Positions 1-7,892 of a DNA stretch of 64,000 nucleotides are shown here, one piece after another (positions within the stretch are counted from its first letter, which is position 1; each line of letters starts with the position of its first letter). The translations under genes and the position numbers were made by a program. The DNA lies in assembly GCA_000242935.3 (NCBI GenBank), contig CP007053.1:6061001-6125000 (forward strand), read 5' to 3'. The notes beneath the pieces were generated by a model. That model had not been told where the DNA came from and ran no database searches. It was given only the letters and a program-made list of their open reading frames with translations. Source of the stretch: Opitutaceae bacterium TAV5 (lineage in GTDB: Bacteria > Verrucomicrobiota > Verrucomicrobiia > Opitutales > Opitutaceae).

Positions 1-488
1 TCCGGCCCTCCGCTGTCGCGCCAGCGGCCGGCGCGGGCCAGTTCCACCGGCACGGTGCGGACTCTGCGGCCGTTTACCGTGTGCATCCGCACCGGCGCTC
101 CCGCCAGCGCCGCGCTCTCCACGCAAAACGCCACCAGCGCATCCACCCGCGCGGCCTTGGCCGGCGTCAGGCGCATCGATTCCGATTCGTCCACCACCAG
201 ATCCACCAGCGGCGACACCTCGGCGCGGTAGAGTTTCATCGAAAGTTGCCCCGTGCGCGCATACGCCGCCCAGTGAATGTAGCGCGGATCGTCCCCCGGC
301 TGGTAGGCGCGGTGATCCTGAAAGTCGATCGAGCTGCCAATCCCCGCGCCGAGCCAGTTGCCCTGCAACCCGCGCCATGCCCGTCGTCCGAAGGGCAACC
401 GGTAGCGCCGCGCCGCCTGCAAGCCCTCGCGGTGTCCATCGCGTCCGCGTCCGGCATCGCCGGGAAGAGTGCGGGCCGTGGGGCTCAT
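1..488 (-). CDS. DUF58 domain protein, 3' end outside window
   Basis: Translation of the minus strand from the ATG at 486-488 gives about 162 residues running off the left edge. It contains the DUF58 hallmark segment IDFQDHRAYQPGDDPRYIHW, followed by a vWA-like strand with VVDESESM. DUF58 proteins usually accompany MoxR ATPases and act in assembly or maturation of membrane or periplasmic complexes; the exact role here is unknown. The ATG overlaps the stop of the upstream ABC permease gene (ATGA), so the two are probably translationally coupled. A MoxR gene lies upstream on the same strand (5384-6397). The identity is secure; the C-terminal part cannot be seen. Confidence 0.85.
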   Translation of the reverse strand, partial: MSPTARTLPGDAGRGRDGHREGLQAARRYRLPFGRRAWRGLQGNWLGAGIGSSIDFQDHRAYQPGDDPRYIHWAAYARTGQLSMKLYRAEVSPLVDLVVDESESMRLTPAKAARVDALVAFCVESAALAGAPVRMHTVNGRRVRTVPVELARAGRWRDSGGP

Positions 489-1957
489 GTTTCATTCTCC
501 GCCACACCGGCCGCCCGCACCGCGCGCCAGTAACGGCGCGAACGCCACACCACCGCCGCGACCAGCAGGCAGAGCACGATGATCTGCGCCACCCGGGGAC
601 CCTCCCAGCTGCTCCAGGATTTGCCGTCGGCCAGCGTCAGCCAGAAGCTCGCTCCCGGGAGGGCCAGCGCAACCGATTCCAGCACCGCCTCCAGCGAACG
701 GTTGCCTTGCAATATCCAGTTTGCCCCGGAGATCGCGGCGAAGAATCCGATGACGCCCTGCACCAGCAGATAAACCACCATCGCCGCCGCGCGCGGCAGC
801 GGCACAAACGACATCAGCAGCACCGGAAACACCAGGCCGCACCATCCGAGCACCGCCAGCCAGAACGGATAGAACCAGACAAAAGGGGTGGTCTCTCGCG
901 TCACCGCGCTCACGACGAGCATCATCCCCGCGATCAGCGCCAGCCCGATGGCGGCAAAACACACGCCGCTGGGCCAGCCCGGCAGCGCGAACACACCGGC
1001 CGCCTTGCCGAAAAATCCCCGTCGCCACCAGGGCCGCACGTGCGCCGGCATCGGCAGGCGCATGTCGCTCAACTCCACCAGACACACGACGGCAAACGTC
1101 CATACGCCGACGCCGAGCTGCAGCACCGCCTGGTGTTCATTGGCGAAGGCAAACAGCGGCGTCCCCGCGACCGTCAACAGGCCGATGCCGCGCACGCGCC
1201 CCGATGTGCTCAGCGAGGGCGGGGCAAACCAGCGCATCGCCAGCAACAGCAGCAACCACACGAGCAGGCCGCCATTGAACACCACTTGCGCGGTCGTCCA
1301 CCATGCCGAGTCCGCCAGGGACGATCTCCCGGCAAACGACATCACGTTCATGAAGGTGATCACGAGGATGATCGCGCCCGGGATCACCAGCCCGCGCAGC
1401 AATTTCGGCAGCCCCGCCAGGCACAGGCTTGCCGCCGTCAGCACGCCGCAACTCCCGTAGAGGATCGCGATCAGCACGAGATCGGAGACGATGTCGACCG
1501 CGCCGAAAAAGTATCGCACCACCGCATACGGCAGCATCGACACCGTGAGCAACGCCGCCTGCGCCATCAGCGACACCCATTTGCCCGAAACGATGCGCCA
1601 CGGCGTCAGCCGCGTGAGGATCAGCAGGTCGATGGTGCGCGCGTCCAGTTCCTCGCGCAGGCTTGCCATGCCGCGCAGCGGCGTGATGCCGAGAAGCAGG
1701 CAGCAGAGCACCGTCCAGAAAATCCCGCTGCCGCTGCGCATCGCAAGCCGGTCGCCCATCGCCCCGGCGTTGAGCGACCAGATGAAGAGCAGCACCAGCG
1801 CGACCTGGAACACCACCAGCGTGGTGACAAACCCGCGCGTGCGCAGCCCCTGCCGCAGCTCCTTGACGAGCATCGGCGGCAGCCAGCCGGGGAAATCGGT
1901 GCGCTCCGGAGGAGGCGGGGGCAGCGATGCGGCGAGTGTGGAGGAAGAGTCACTCAT
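485..1957 (-). CDS. ABC-2 type transporter permease
   Basis: The 490-residue protein has many hydrophobic segments (for example VTTLVVFQVALVLLFIW) and the opening MLVKELRQGLRTRGF, typical of ABC-2 permeases that pair with GldA/NatA-like ATPases. The cognate ATPase gene lies just upstream (2159-3181) on the same strand. The reading frame stays open upstream to about 2137, but that extension is translated from a palindromic repeat (2038-2137) and a short tandem leader. I therefore start at the ATG at 1955-1957. No Shine-Dalgarno sequence is visible. The stop overlaps the start of the DUF58 gene by four bases. The substrate is unknown. Confidence 0.8.
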   Translation of the reverse strand: MSDSSSTLAASLPPPPPERTDFPGWLPPMLVKELRQGLRTRGFVTTLVVFQVALVLLFIWSLNAGAMGDRLAMRSGSGIFWTVLCCLLLGITPLRGMASLREELDARTIDLLILTRLTPWRIVSGKWVSLMAQAALLTVSMLPYAVVRYFFGAVDIVSDLVLIAILYGSCGVLTAASLCLAGLPKLLRGLVIPGAIILVITFMNVMSFAGRSSLADSAWWTTAQVVFNGGLLVWLLLLLAMRWFAPPSLSTSGRVRGIGLLTVAGTPLFAFANEHQAVLQLGVGVWTFAVVCLVELSDMRLPMPAHVRPWWRRGFFGKAAGVFALPGWPSGVCFAAIGLALIAGMMLVVSAVTRETTPFVWFYPFWLAVLGWCGLVFPVLLMSFVPLPRAAAMVVYLLVQGVIGFFAAISGANWILQGNRSLEAVLESVALALPGASFWLTLADGKSWSSWEGPRVAQIIVLCLLVAAVVWRSRRYWRAVRAAGVAENET

Positions 1958-2037
1958 GAATTTTCGATTCTCGATTCCCGATTTGGCAGACTGTCGCTTC
2001 GCTCGAAACGATTGAGGGAGCGACTGTGCCCATCGAA

Positions 2038-2137
2038 GTGGCACGGCCATCCTGGCCGTGGACGGCGCGAAGCGCCGCCGGTTTGTTTCCGGTTGCTGCG
2101 GAGAGGCAACGCACACGGGCAAGGATGCCCGTGCCAC
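2038..2137. repeat. Palindromic intergenic repeat, GTGGCACGG arms
   Basis: The arms GTGGCACGG (2038-2046) and CCGTGCCAC (2129-2137) bracket about 100 bp with internal inverted segments. The repeat lies between the ABC ATPase stop and the permease start. It resembles the GTGGCGCGGG-armed element at 5160-5329 and is probably a related, non-autonomous palindrome family. Confidence 0.6.
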
Positions 2138-2158
2138 GTCCTGATATCGCTGCCATCT

Positions 2159-3181
2159 TCATCGCCCGCCTCCTTCCCGCAGCATATCCACGAAGGCTTC
2201 CTCCAGCCGCCGCTCGTGCCGGCGAAACTCCACCACGGGCAGGTCGGCGCACAGTTGCCGCAGCTCCGCCGCGATCGCGCCGCCGGTCGTGCCGTTTTCG
2301 GCCACCGGAGCGGCGAACTCCGCGCGCACCCCGTCGCGCCGCGTTTCGGCGAGTCGCCAGCCGGGGCGCACCTGCAACCATTGCGTCAGCGCCTCCACCC
2401 CGTCCGCGCCGCCATGCACGGAGATGTCCCAGGCGGTATTCACCGGGGCGGCTCCGCCACCGGCATTTCCTCCGCCGGGGAGCGGCGGCGGCGCGCCCCG
2501 GTTGAGCAGGCTGTCCTTGTCGCCGTGGTGCACCACGCGGCCGCCGTCCATGAAGATCAGCGTGTCGCACATCTCGCCCAGTTCGGAGAGAATGTGCGAA
2601 CTGATGAGCAGCGTCTTGCCGCGGTCGCGCAGGATGCGCACGAGGTTCTTGAACTCCAGCCGCGCCTTCGGATCGAGTCCGGCCGCCGGTTCGTCGAGGA
2701 TGAGAAACTCCGGATCGCTCAACAGCGTGCGCCCGAGGCAGAGCCGCTGCATCTGGCCCTTGGAGAGTTTGTTCGAGAGCCGGTCGGCGAGCGGCGTGAG
2801 GTCCGTGAAATCCATGATCTCCGTCACCCGTTTCACGAGATCGTGTCCGCGCAGGCCCTGGGCGCGCGCGAAAAAGTCGAGGTAACCCCACACGGTGGTG
2901 TCCGGATACGGCGTGAAATGATCCGGCATCCAGCCGAGGCGCGAGCGCACCCGGGCGGGCTGGTTGATGACATCGATGCCGGCGATCCGCACCCCGCCGT
3001 GATCGGGCAGATCCAGCGAGGCGAGGATGCGCATGGTGGTCGTCTTGCCCGCGCCGTTGGCGCCGATCAGGCCCACGACTTCACCGCGCCCGAGCGTGAA
3101 GGACACGCCATTGACCGCGCGCACCGCCCCGAAGTGGCGGTACAGGTTGCGGACTTCAACAAGAGGAGTGGACGCCGTCAT
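2159..3181 (-). CDS. ABC transporter ATP-binding protein
   Basis: The 340-residue protein carries Walker A GANGAGKT (residues 40-47), signature LSKGQ (139-143) and Walker B FLILDEP (159-165), with the H-loop in LLISSHIL. The length exceeds a minimal ATPase because of an extra C-terminal domain of about 100 residues, as in NatA/GldA-type exporters. It would energise the permease encoded next (485-1957). The start at 3181 places the first strand in the usual position. The gene follows a large nested inverted repeat, which may separate its transcription from the upstream membrane-protein gene. Confidence 0.88.
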   Translation of the reverse strand: MTASTPLVEVRNLYRHFGAVRAVNGVSFTLGRGEVVGLIGANGAGKTTTMRILASLDLPDHGGVRIAGIDVINQPARVRSRLGWMPDHFTPYPDTTVWGYLDFFARAQGLRGHDLVKRVTEIMDFTDLTPLADRLSNKLSKGQMQRLCLGRTLLSDPEFLILDEPAAGLDPKARLEFKNLVRILRDRGKTLLISSHILSELGEMCDTLIFMDGGRVVHHGDKDSLLNRGAPPPLPGGGNAGGGAAPVNTAWDISVHGGADGVEALTQWLQVRPGWRLAETRRDGVRAEFAAPVAENGTTGGAIAAELRQLCADLPVVEFRRHERRLEEAFVDMLREGGGR

Positions 3182-3208
3182 TTTTCAGGGAGGTTCTGAA
3201 AATTCATT

Positions 3209-3472
3209 TTTGAACAGAAGGAAACAAAGGAAACGAAGGTAAAAACAAAGAAGGCTCCGAATAATAATACCAAAGCCTTCGGATTTTTACACCAAGGCCG
3301 CAAAGAGCGCAAAGGATTGCCAGTTGCCTTCTTCGCGTCCTTTGCGGCCTTGGTGTAAAATCAAAAACATTCGGGACGCTAGTATAAGTCATTTATTTTA
3401 AAAAAGTTAAACAGGAACGAAGGGCAAGCATCCTCCGTTGTTCTTCGTTCTCTTCGTTGCCTTCTGTTCAAT
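3209..3472. repeat. Nested inverted repeat, outer element
   Basis: This fills most of the gene-free stretch 3182-3487. The outer imperfect arms, built on TTGAACAGAAGG, lie at about 3209-3239 and 3432-3472. They enclose a second palindromic element (3265-3388) that has another copy at 15711-15842. The arrangement looks like one MITE-like palindrome inserted into another. Strong secondary structure in the transcript is expected. Confidence 0.6.
3265..3388. repeat. MITE-like palindrome, copy 1
   Basis: The element starts TAATACCAAAGCC and ends CTAGTATAAG, giving short terminal inverted repeats of the type TWATACYA. Its centre forms a long hairpin from TTACACCAAGGCCGCAAAG to its complement. The copy at 15711-15842 differs by only three substitutions and an 8-base duplication. 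There is no coding capacity, so it is probably mobilised in trans or propagated by another route. Confidence 0.7.
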
Positions 3473-3487
3473 TTCCGGAAGTCCCCT

Positions 3488-5371
3488 TCAGTTTTTCAGC
3501 GGTTCGGGTTTTTCAATTTTTCCGGTATAGATCACGTCGTCGCTCTGCCAGCGGATCGAGTCGAGCGTCGGCACCGGGGCGAAATCGCTCGCGCCGCCGA
3601 TGGCCGTGAATTCGCCTCGCTTCAGGTTGCTGTCACCGCGCGCCGGTGCGCGCTGCAGGCTGATCCGCTGGCCCGGCGGCAACTCGGCCGCGAGCCAGAG
3701 CTGCTCCCTGTCATCACGGTAGCGAAAATCGCGCAAGGTGACGGGCACGGTCGATTGCACCACCGGCGCCCCGCCGGAACCGGCGGTATCGACCTGCTCG
3801 ATACGCGCACGGGTCGGCACGACGGTCGTCAGCGTGTGGCGCAGGTCGGAACGGCTCGCAAACCAGTCGCCGCCGCCGCGCCCGCCCGTCCGCCGAAACG
3901 AGAGCGCGGTGATGGAGTCGACCACATCACCCGAGCCGGCGGATTCGCGGATCATCGCCACGTCATCGGCCAGCGGAAAATCGCCGCCCGCCAGCACGCC
4001 GGTGCGCGCGAACTGTTCCTGGTAGACCGTCGCCCGGTGGACGCCGGGCAGGAGTCGCACCAGCGCGCGGCGCGCGCCGTGGCCGCCGAAACCGTCGCGC
4101 ACCACGATGAAAACCGAAAGCAGCAACGCCGCCGCCAGCGAGATGAGCGGCACGGTGAGAAACAGCCGCTGGCGTTTCCCCGCCGGCGCGAACACCCAGA
4201 GGTTGACCGGCCCGACGACGACGCCGAAAGCGAGGAGCACGAGCGAAAGCCAGCCGCCTTGGAGAGGCCGCTCCAGGCGATACGCGGCGCTCGTGTCTTC
4301 CAGACCGTTCGCGCTCCAGAGATCGGGCGGCGGCGCGACGGTGGAGCGCTTGACGAGTTCGAGCCCTTTCGCGGTGTCGGTGGCGAAAGGCGCGCCGGGA
4401 TGCCGGATGTGGCCGAGCCCGACCGGTTCATCGTCCGGAGCGACGGGGCGAGCGGAGGCGTCGTTTTTTTCAGGATACACGAGGAGCTGTCCGCCGAGGG
4501 CGGCCCATTCGCGCAGGGCGGCGCGGCGGGCGGCATCGAGCGCGTCGTGTTCGCGTTTCGTCAAGAGGACGCAGTCGAAGGCCGAGAACACGCGCCAGTC
4601 CGCCGGCCAGGTGGCGGCGTTGACGGGTTCGAGGTAAAAATCGTCGCCTGCCGTCGCCCGTGCCGCGCCGACCTCGCGCTCGAGCGCGGGCGATACGGCG
4701 ACCTTCGGCGCGGAGTTGCTGTTGTGGGTGGCCAGCGATTCCTCCTGCCGGCCGGACTGGATGCCGATGCCGCGCACGGTCACCGTTGCCTGCACGCGGC
4801 TGTACCGGTTGTGGAGCGAAACCAGGCCGCTGCCAACGTACACGACCTGCGCGCGCACGCCGTGCGCGGGCACCTCGAGAGCGACCTGCGAGAGGGTGGC
4901 GTGGCGGTAATCGTATTGCGCGGCGAGATCGAATTCGAAGCGGCGGGGTTTGCCGGAGCGGTTTTCGATGTTGATTTCGACCGGCACAAAACCGCGTCCG
5001 TCCCACTCGCTGATCGGCGCGCGCAGCGAGACGGCGGCGAGGGCGTTGTCCTGCATGGATACATTGCGGGTGACATCGGCGCGGGCGGCGAAAGGCGTGG
5101 CGAAGGCGACAAGCGCGAGGACGAAAAAAGCGAGCTGCGTGAAGTGCCGGAGACAGGATGTGGCGCGGGCGCGGCGGTCTCCAGACCGCTGGATGACGCG
5201 TAGCGTCGCACGGTTCGCACGGTTCGGAGGCGAGGCGCGTTGCGCCTCGTCGCAGCGGCAGGTACCGAGGCCGAAGGCCGACAGCTTGCCATGCCGCCGC
5301 TCCCACGGCGGGCGGGACACCCGCGCCACATTGCCGGACAGGCAGCGGGAGGGATTTTTCGGTTGAGGCAT
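3488..5371 (-). CDS. Exported membrane protein of MoxR/DUF58 cluster, N-terminus carrying a repeat
   Basis: The frame gives up to 627 residues. A hydrophobic signal-like segment (FFVLALVAFATPFAARA) ends near residue 98, and two more membrane segments lie around residues 375-425 (GWLSLVLLAFGVVVGPVNLW and LFLTVPLISLAAALLLSVF). The rest looks extracytoplasmic, as in large membrane proteins that accompany MoxR/DUF58 genes; no enzymatic motif is seen. Residues of about 14-70 are translated from a 170-bp palindromic repeat (5160-5329), so the mature gene probably once began with MPQPKNPSRCL joined more closely to the signal segment. The start lies 12 bp after the MoxR stop. The start codon is uncertain because of the insertion. 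Confidence 0.65.
   Translation of the reverse strand: MPQPKNPSRCLSGNVARVSRPPWERRHGKLSAFGLGTCRCDEAQRASPPNRANRATLRVIQRSGDRRARATSCLRHFTQLAFFVLALVAFATPFAARADVTRNVSMQDNALAAVSLRAPISEWDGRGFVPVEINIENRSGKPRRFEFDLAAQYDYRHATLSQVALEVPAHGVRAQVVYVGSGLVSLHNRYSRVQATVTVRGIGIQSGRQEESLATHNSNSAPKVAVSPALEREVGAARATAGDDFYLEPVNAATWPADWRVFSAFDCVLLTKREHDALDAARRAALREWAALGGQLLVYPEKNDASARPVAPDDEPVGLGHIRHPGAPFATDTAKGLELVKRSTVAPPPDLWSANGLEDTSAAYRLERPLQGGWLSLVLLAFGVVVGPVNLWVFAPAGKRQRLFLTVPLISLAAALLLSVFIVVRDGFGGHGARRALVRLLPGVHRATVYQEQFARTGVLAGGDFPLADDVAMIRESAGSGDVVDSITALSFRRTGGRGGGDWFASRSDLRHTLTTVVPTRARIEQVDTAGSGGAPVVQSTVPVTLRDFRYRDDREQLWLAAELPPGQRISLQRAPARGDSNLKRGEFTAIGGASDFAPVPTLDSIRWQSDDVIYTGKIEKPEPLKN
5160..5329. repeat. 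Palindromic repeat inside the 5' coding region
   Basis: The terminal arms GTGGCGCGGG (5160-5169) and CCCGCGCCAC (5320-5329) are exact inverted repeats, with further internal palindromes such as GAGGCGCGTTGCGCCTC. The flanks carry similar sequences (GCCGGAGACAGG and GCCGGACAGGC), possibly a diverged target duplication. The element lies in an open frame at the start of the 3488-5371 gene. Confidence 0.65.
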
Positions 5372-5383
5372 GGCGCGGCGGTG

Positions 5384-6397
5384 TCAGCGGATCTTGGCGG
5401 CGGCGAGGGAATCGGGCAGCGGCTTCGGCTGCACCGGGATTTCGGTGAGGAGTTTTTCGACCACGCCGGCGCTGGTCGCGCCGTCGAGCCGTGCCGAGTG
5501 GTCGAGCAGGATGCGGTGTCCGAGCACCGGGAGCGCCACGGCCTGCACATCCTCGAAACTGGCGTGGCCGCGGCCCTGGCGGAGTCCGCGGGCCTTGGCG
5601 GCGGCGGCGAGCCCGAGGGCCGCGCGCGGGCTGGCGCCGTAGCGGACGCCGGCCGAAGCGGCGGACTCGCCGGGATGCGAGGCGTTGACGAGCCGGGCGA
5701 TGTAGTCGGCCACGACTTCGGGCACGTGCACGCGGCGGGCGAGTGCGACGAGGCCGGCGAACTCCGCGGCGTCGAGCGCCGGGGCGACGTCGGGCTCGAT
5801 GCCCATTTCGCGGTTGAGCACGATGCGTTGAAGCACGGCCGGCGGATTGCGCTTCACGTCGATCTTGAAGAGAAAGCGGTCGAGCTGCGCCTCGGGCAAC
5901 GGGTAGGTGCCTTCGAGTTCGATGGGGTTTTGCGTGGCGAGGACGAAAAACGGATCGGGCAGCCCGTGCGTCTCGCAGCCGGCGGTGACACGGCGCTCCT
6001 GCATGGCTTCGAGCAGGGCGGACTGGGTTTTGGGGGAGGCGCGGTTGATCTCGTCGGCCAGCAGGATGTTGGCGAAAATGGGGCCGCGCTGGAAAACGAA
6101 GCGCCGCTGGCCGTCCACCTCCTGGAGAATCGGGTTGCCGGTGATGTCGCCGGGGAGCAGGTCGGGCGTGAACTGCACGCGGCGGGCTTCGAGGCCGAGC
6201 GCGCGGGCGAGGCCCTTGACAAGCTCCGTCTTGCCGAGGCCGGGCAGGCCTTCGAGGAGAATGTGGCCGCGAGCGAGCACGCCCGTGACCACCAGCTCGA
6301 TCAGCGGCCGCTGGCCGAAGAGCACGCCGTCGAGCGTGGTCAGCAGTTTTTCGAGAGCGGCGGTGGCGGAGGAGAGTTCGGCAGGCGTGAGTGTCAT
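5384..6397 (-). CDS. MoxR-family AAA+ ATPase
   Basis: The 337-residue protein has Walker A GLPGLGKT (residues 50-57), Walker B ILLADE (111-116) followed by INRASPKTQSALLEAM, and sensor-type TQNPIELEGTYPLPEAQLDR, all diagnostic of MoxR ATPases. The family acts as chaperones that insert cofactors or assemble complexes, generally with DUF58 and vWA partners. Both kinds of partner are encoded in this cluster (1-488 and 3488-5371). The start ATG follows a C-rich leader rather than a Shine-Dalgarno site. Its length is normal for the family. Confidence 0.92.
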   Translation of the reverse strand: MTLTPAELSSATAALEKLLTTLDGVLFGQRPLIELVVTGVLARGHILLEGLPGLGKTELVKGLARALGLEARRVQFTPDLLPGDITGNPILQEVDGQRRFVFQRGPIFANILLADEINRASPKTQSALLEAMQERRVTAGCETHGLPDPFFVLATQNPIELEGTYPLPEAQLDRFLFKIDVKRNPPAVLQRIVLNREMGIEPDVAPALDAAEFAGLVALARRVHVPEVVADYIARLVNASHPGESAASAGVRYGASPRAALGLAAAAKARGLRQGRGHASFEDVQAVALPVLGHRILLDHSARLDGATSAGVVEKLLTEIPVQPKPLPDSLAAAKIR

Positions 6398-6425
6398 GAG
6401 AAAGTGGTGACAGCGGGCGGGGGCG

Positions 6426-6481
6426 GGGGGGGGGATGGGAGTTATGGGAGAGATGGGAGTTATGAGACTTATAGAAGACTT
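6426..6481 (-). repeat. Pyrimidine-rich tandem leader before the MoxR gene
   Basis: Read on the minus strand, the leader contains repeated CCCATAACTC and ACTCCCAT units ending in a C-tract, just upstream of the MoxR start. Similar CCCATAACTC units precede sufT (22677-22745), and looser ones precede the heparinase-like gene (30300-30388). It is one of several degenerate pyrimidine-rich leaders in this window that lie where a Shine-Dalgarno site would be expected. Confidence 0.45.
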
Positions 6482-6484
6482 CGC

Positions 6485-7816
6485 TTATTTGAAAAACTCT
6501 GCGAGCGCGGCGCGTTCGGCGGGCGTGAGCGTGTCGATCCAGACCACGTCGCCGCCGGCGGCGGGACCGGCGACGGCGCCGGCCGACGTAGGGCCGGCCG
6601 CCCTGGCGGGATCGACGGCGTGCTCGCCGGTTTCCACGCCGAGCCGGTCGCCGAGCGCGGCGCGTTCCATGTCGGTGTTTTTTACCGTTTCCATCCGGCC
6701 GGGACCGGCGGCGCTTTCGTCGTAGCTGAAGGACAGCGGCACCTCGCCCGGGCCGCGGGAAACATCGCCCGTTCCCGAACCTTGCGCGGAGACGAGCAGC
6801 AGCAGCGCGTCGCCCTCCTTGTCGCCTTCCCCGCCGCCGGGGTTCATGCACACACCGCACACCTTGTCGCCCGCCTCGGCGAGACGTTTGCGGAGCCTGG
6901 CGAGTTCCTCGGGCGTGAGCTGGCGGATTTTTGAGAGATCGAGCGAGGCGAGCTGGCCGAGCAGTTCGGCGTTGGGGGTGAGCGCGCCTTCCCGGAGACC
7001 GCGGAGCGCGGTGTCGAGCCGGGATTCGGCGGCGGCCAGTTGCGCGGAGTCGAGCGGGGCCAGCGCGTTTTGTTCGAAGGGCGCCAGCGCGGCGGCAAAA
7101 TTTTCCAGATCGCGTCCGAAGGAGCCGATCGCCTCGGCGGTCTGCTCGCGGAGCGTGTCGGCGGCTTCGAGCGCGGAGTGCGAATACTGCCGGTCGGGCG
7201 AACGCCGGGCGAGTTCGCGCGCGCGTTCGGCGAGCTCCTCGACGGCTTTCGGCTCGGCCACGTCGAGTTTGGCGAGTTCCTCCAGCCATGCCTCGGTCCG
7301 GGCGAGCGCGGGCGGTTTTTCAGGCGTGAAACGCACACCGGAATCCGGAGCGGGCACGGGCAGCCAGAGTCCGGCGGCAAGCAGGGCGAACGCCGCCGCG
7401 CCCCAGCCGAAGCGGGCCGGCGAGCGCCAGCGGACACAGGCCGGCACGGCGCGCGGCGCGGGCCAGGCGGCCATGCCGGCGGCGGCGGCGCTGAGCGTGG
7501 AATCAAGCTGAAGCCGGTACTCGAGCAGGGCGCGGGCGTCGCCGCGCCGGAAAAAGTTGCCCGCCTGCCGCGCACGCCATCCGGCAAACCCCGCCGCGGC
7601 CAGCAACCCGGCGGCGAGGCCGAGCCACAGCCACGACAACGGTTGCCCGAGCCGGCGAAGGGCGAAGGCGGCGAGCGCGGCGGCAGTGGCGACGCCGAAG
7701 GCGAGCGGGGCAAACCGGTCGAACCAGGCCACAAGGTTGATCCGCACCGCCAGTCGCAGGGCAGCTCTTTCCCAGAACGAGCGGGCGCGAGAGGCTGCGG
7801 CGGGAGGGGAGCTCAT
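6485..7816 (-). CDS. Membrane protein with long helical region, unknown function
   Basis: This 443-residue protein starts at the ATG at 7814-7816; the frame is open further upstream, but only through the unrelated ychF 3' region. Membrane segments near residues 38-75 (FAPLAFGVATAAALAAFAL, WLWLGLAAGLLAAAGFAGW) and 135-155 precede a Glu/Ala/Arg-rich, probably coiled-coil region (about 170-330). The C-terminus is Gly/Ala-rich and ends DTLTPAERAALAEFFK. It is the first gene of the MoxR/DUF58 cluster on the minus strand and may be one of the membrane components of that system. I do not recognise a defined family. Confidence 0.6.
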   Translation of the reverse strand: MSSPPAAASRARSFWERAALRLAVRINLVAWFDRFAPLAFGVATAAALAAFALRRLGQPLSWLWLGLAAGLLAAAGFAGWRARQAGNFFRRGDARALLEYRLQLDSTLSAAAAGMAAWPAPRAVPACVRWRSPARFGWGAAAFALLAAGLWLPVPAPDSGVRFTPEKPPALARTEAWLEELAKLDVAEPKAVEELAERARELARRSPDRQYSHSALEAADTLREQTAEAIGSFGRDLENFAAALAPFEQNALAPLDSAQLAAAESRLDTALRGLREGALTPNAELLGQLASLDLSKIRQLTPEELARLRKRLAEAGDKVCGVCMNPGGGEGDKEGDALLLLVSAQGSGTGDVSRGPGEVPLSFSYDESAAGPGRMETVKNTDMERAALGDRLGVETGEHAVDPARAAGPTSAGAVAGPAAGGDVVWIDTLTPAERAALAEFFK

Positions 7817-7892
7817 GAGGATCAGGCTGGTGCTTCCCGCGCCGGGCGCAAGCCCGGGGAATGGCGAGCGGCCCGTCCGCAAACAGCCGCGC

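Noticed and set aside
377-3199. Very long plus-strand open frame opposite the ABC transporter genes
   Set aside because: It is antisense to clear ABC permease and ATPase genes, is rich in Arg/His/Gln/Pro as expected of GC-rich shadow frames and has no family motifs.
4470-7289. Long minus-strand frame overlapping MoxR and membrane-protein genes
   Set aside because: Arg-rich composition and overlap with the real MoxR frame mark it as a shadow.
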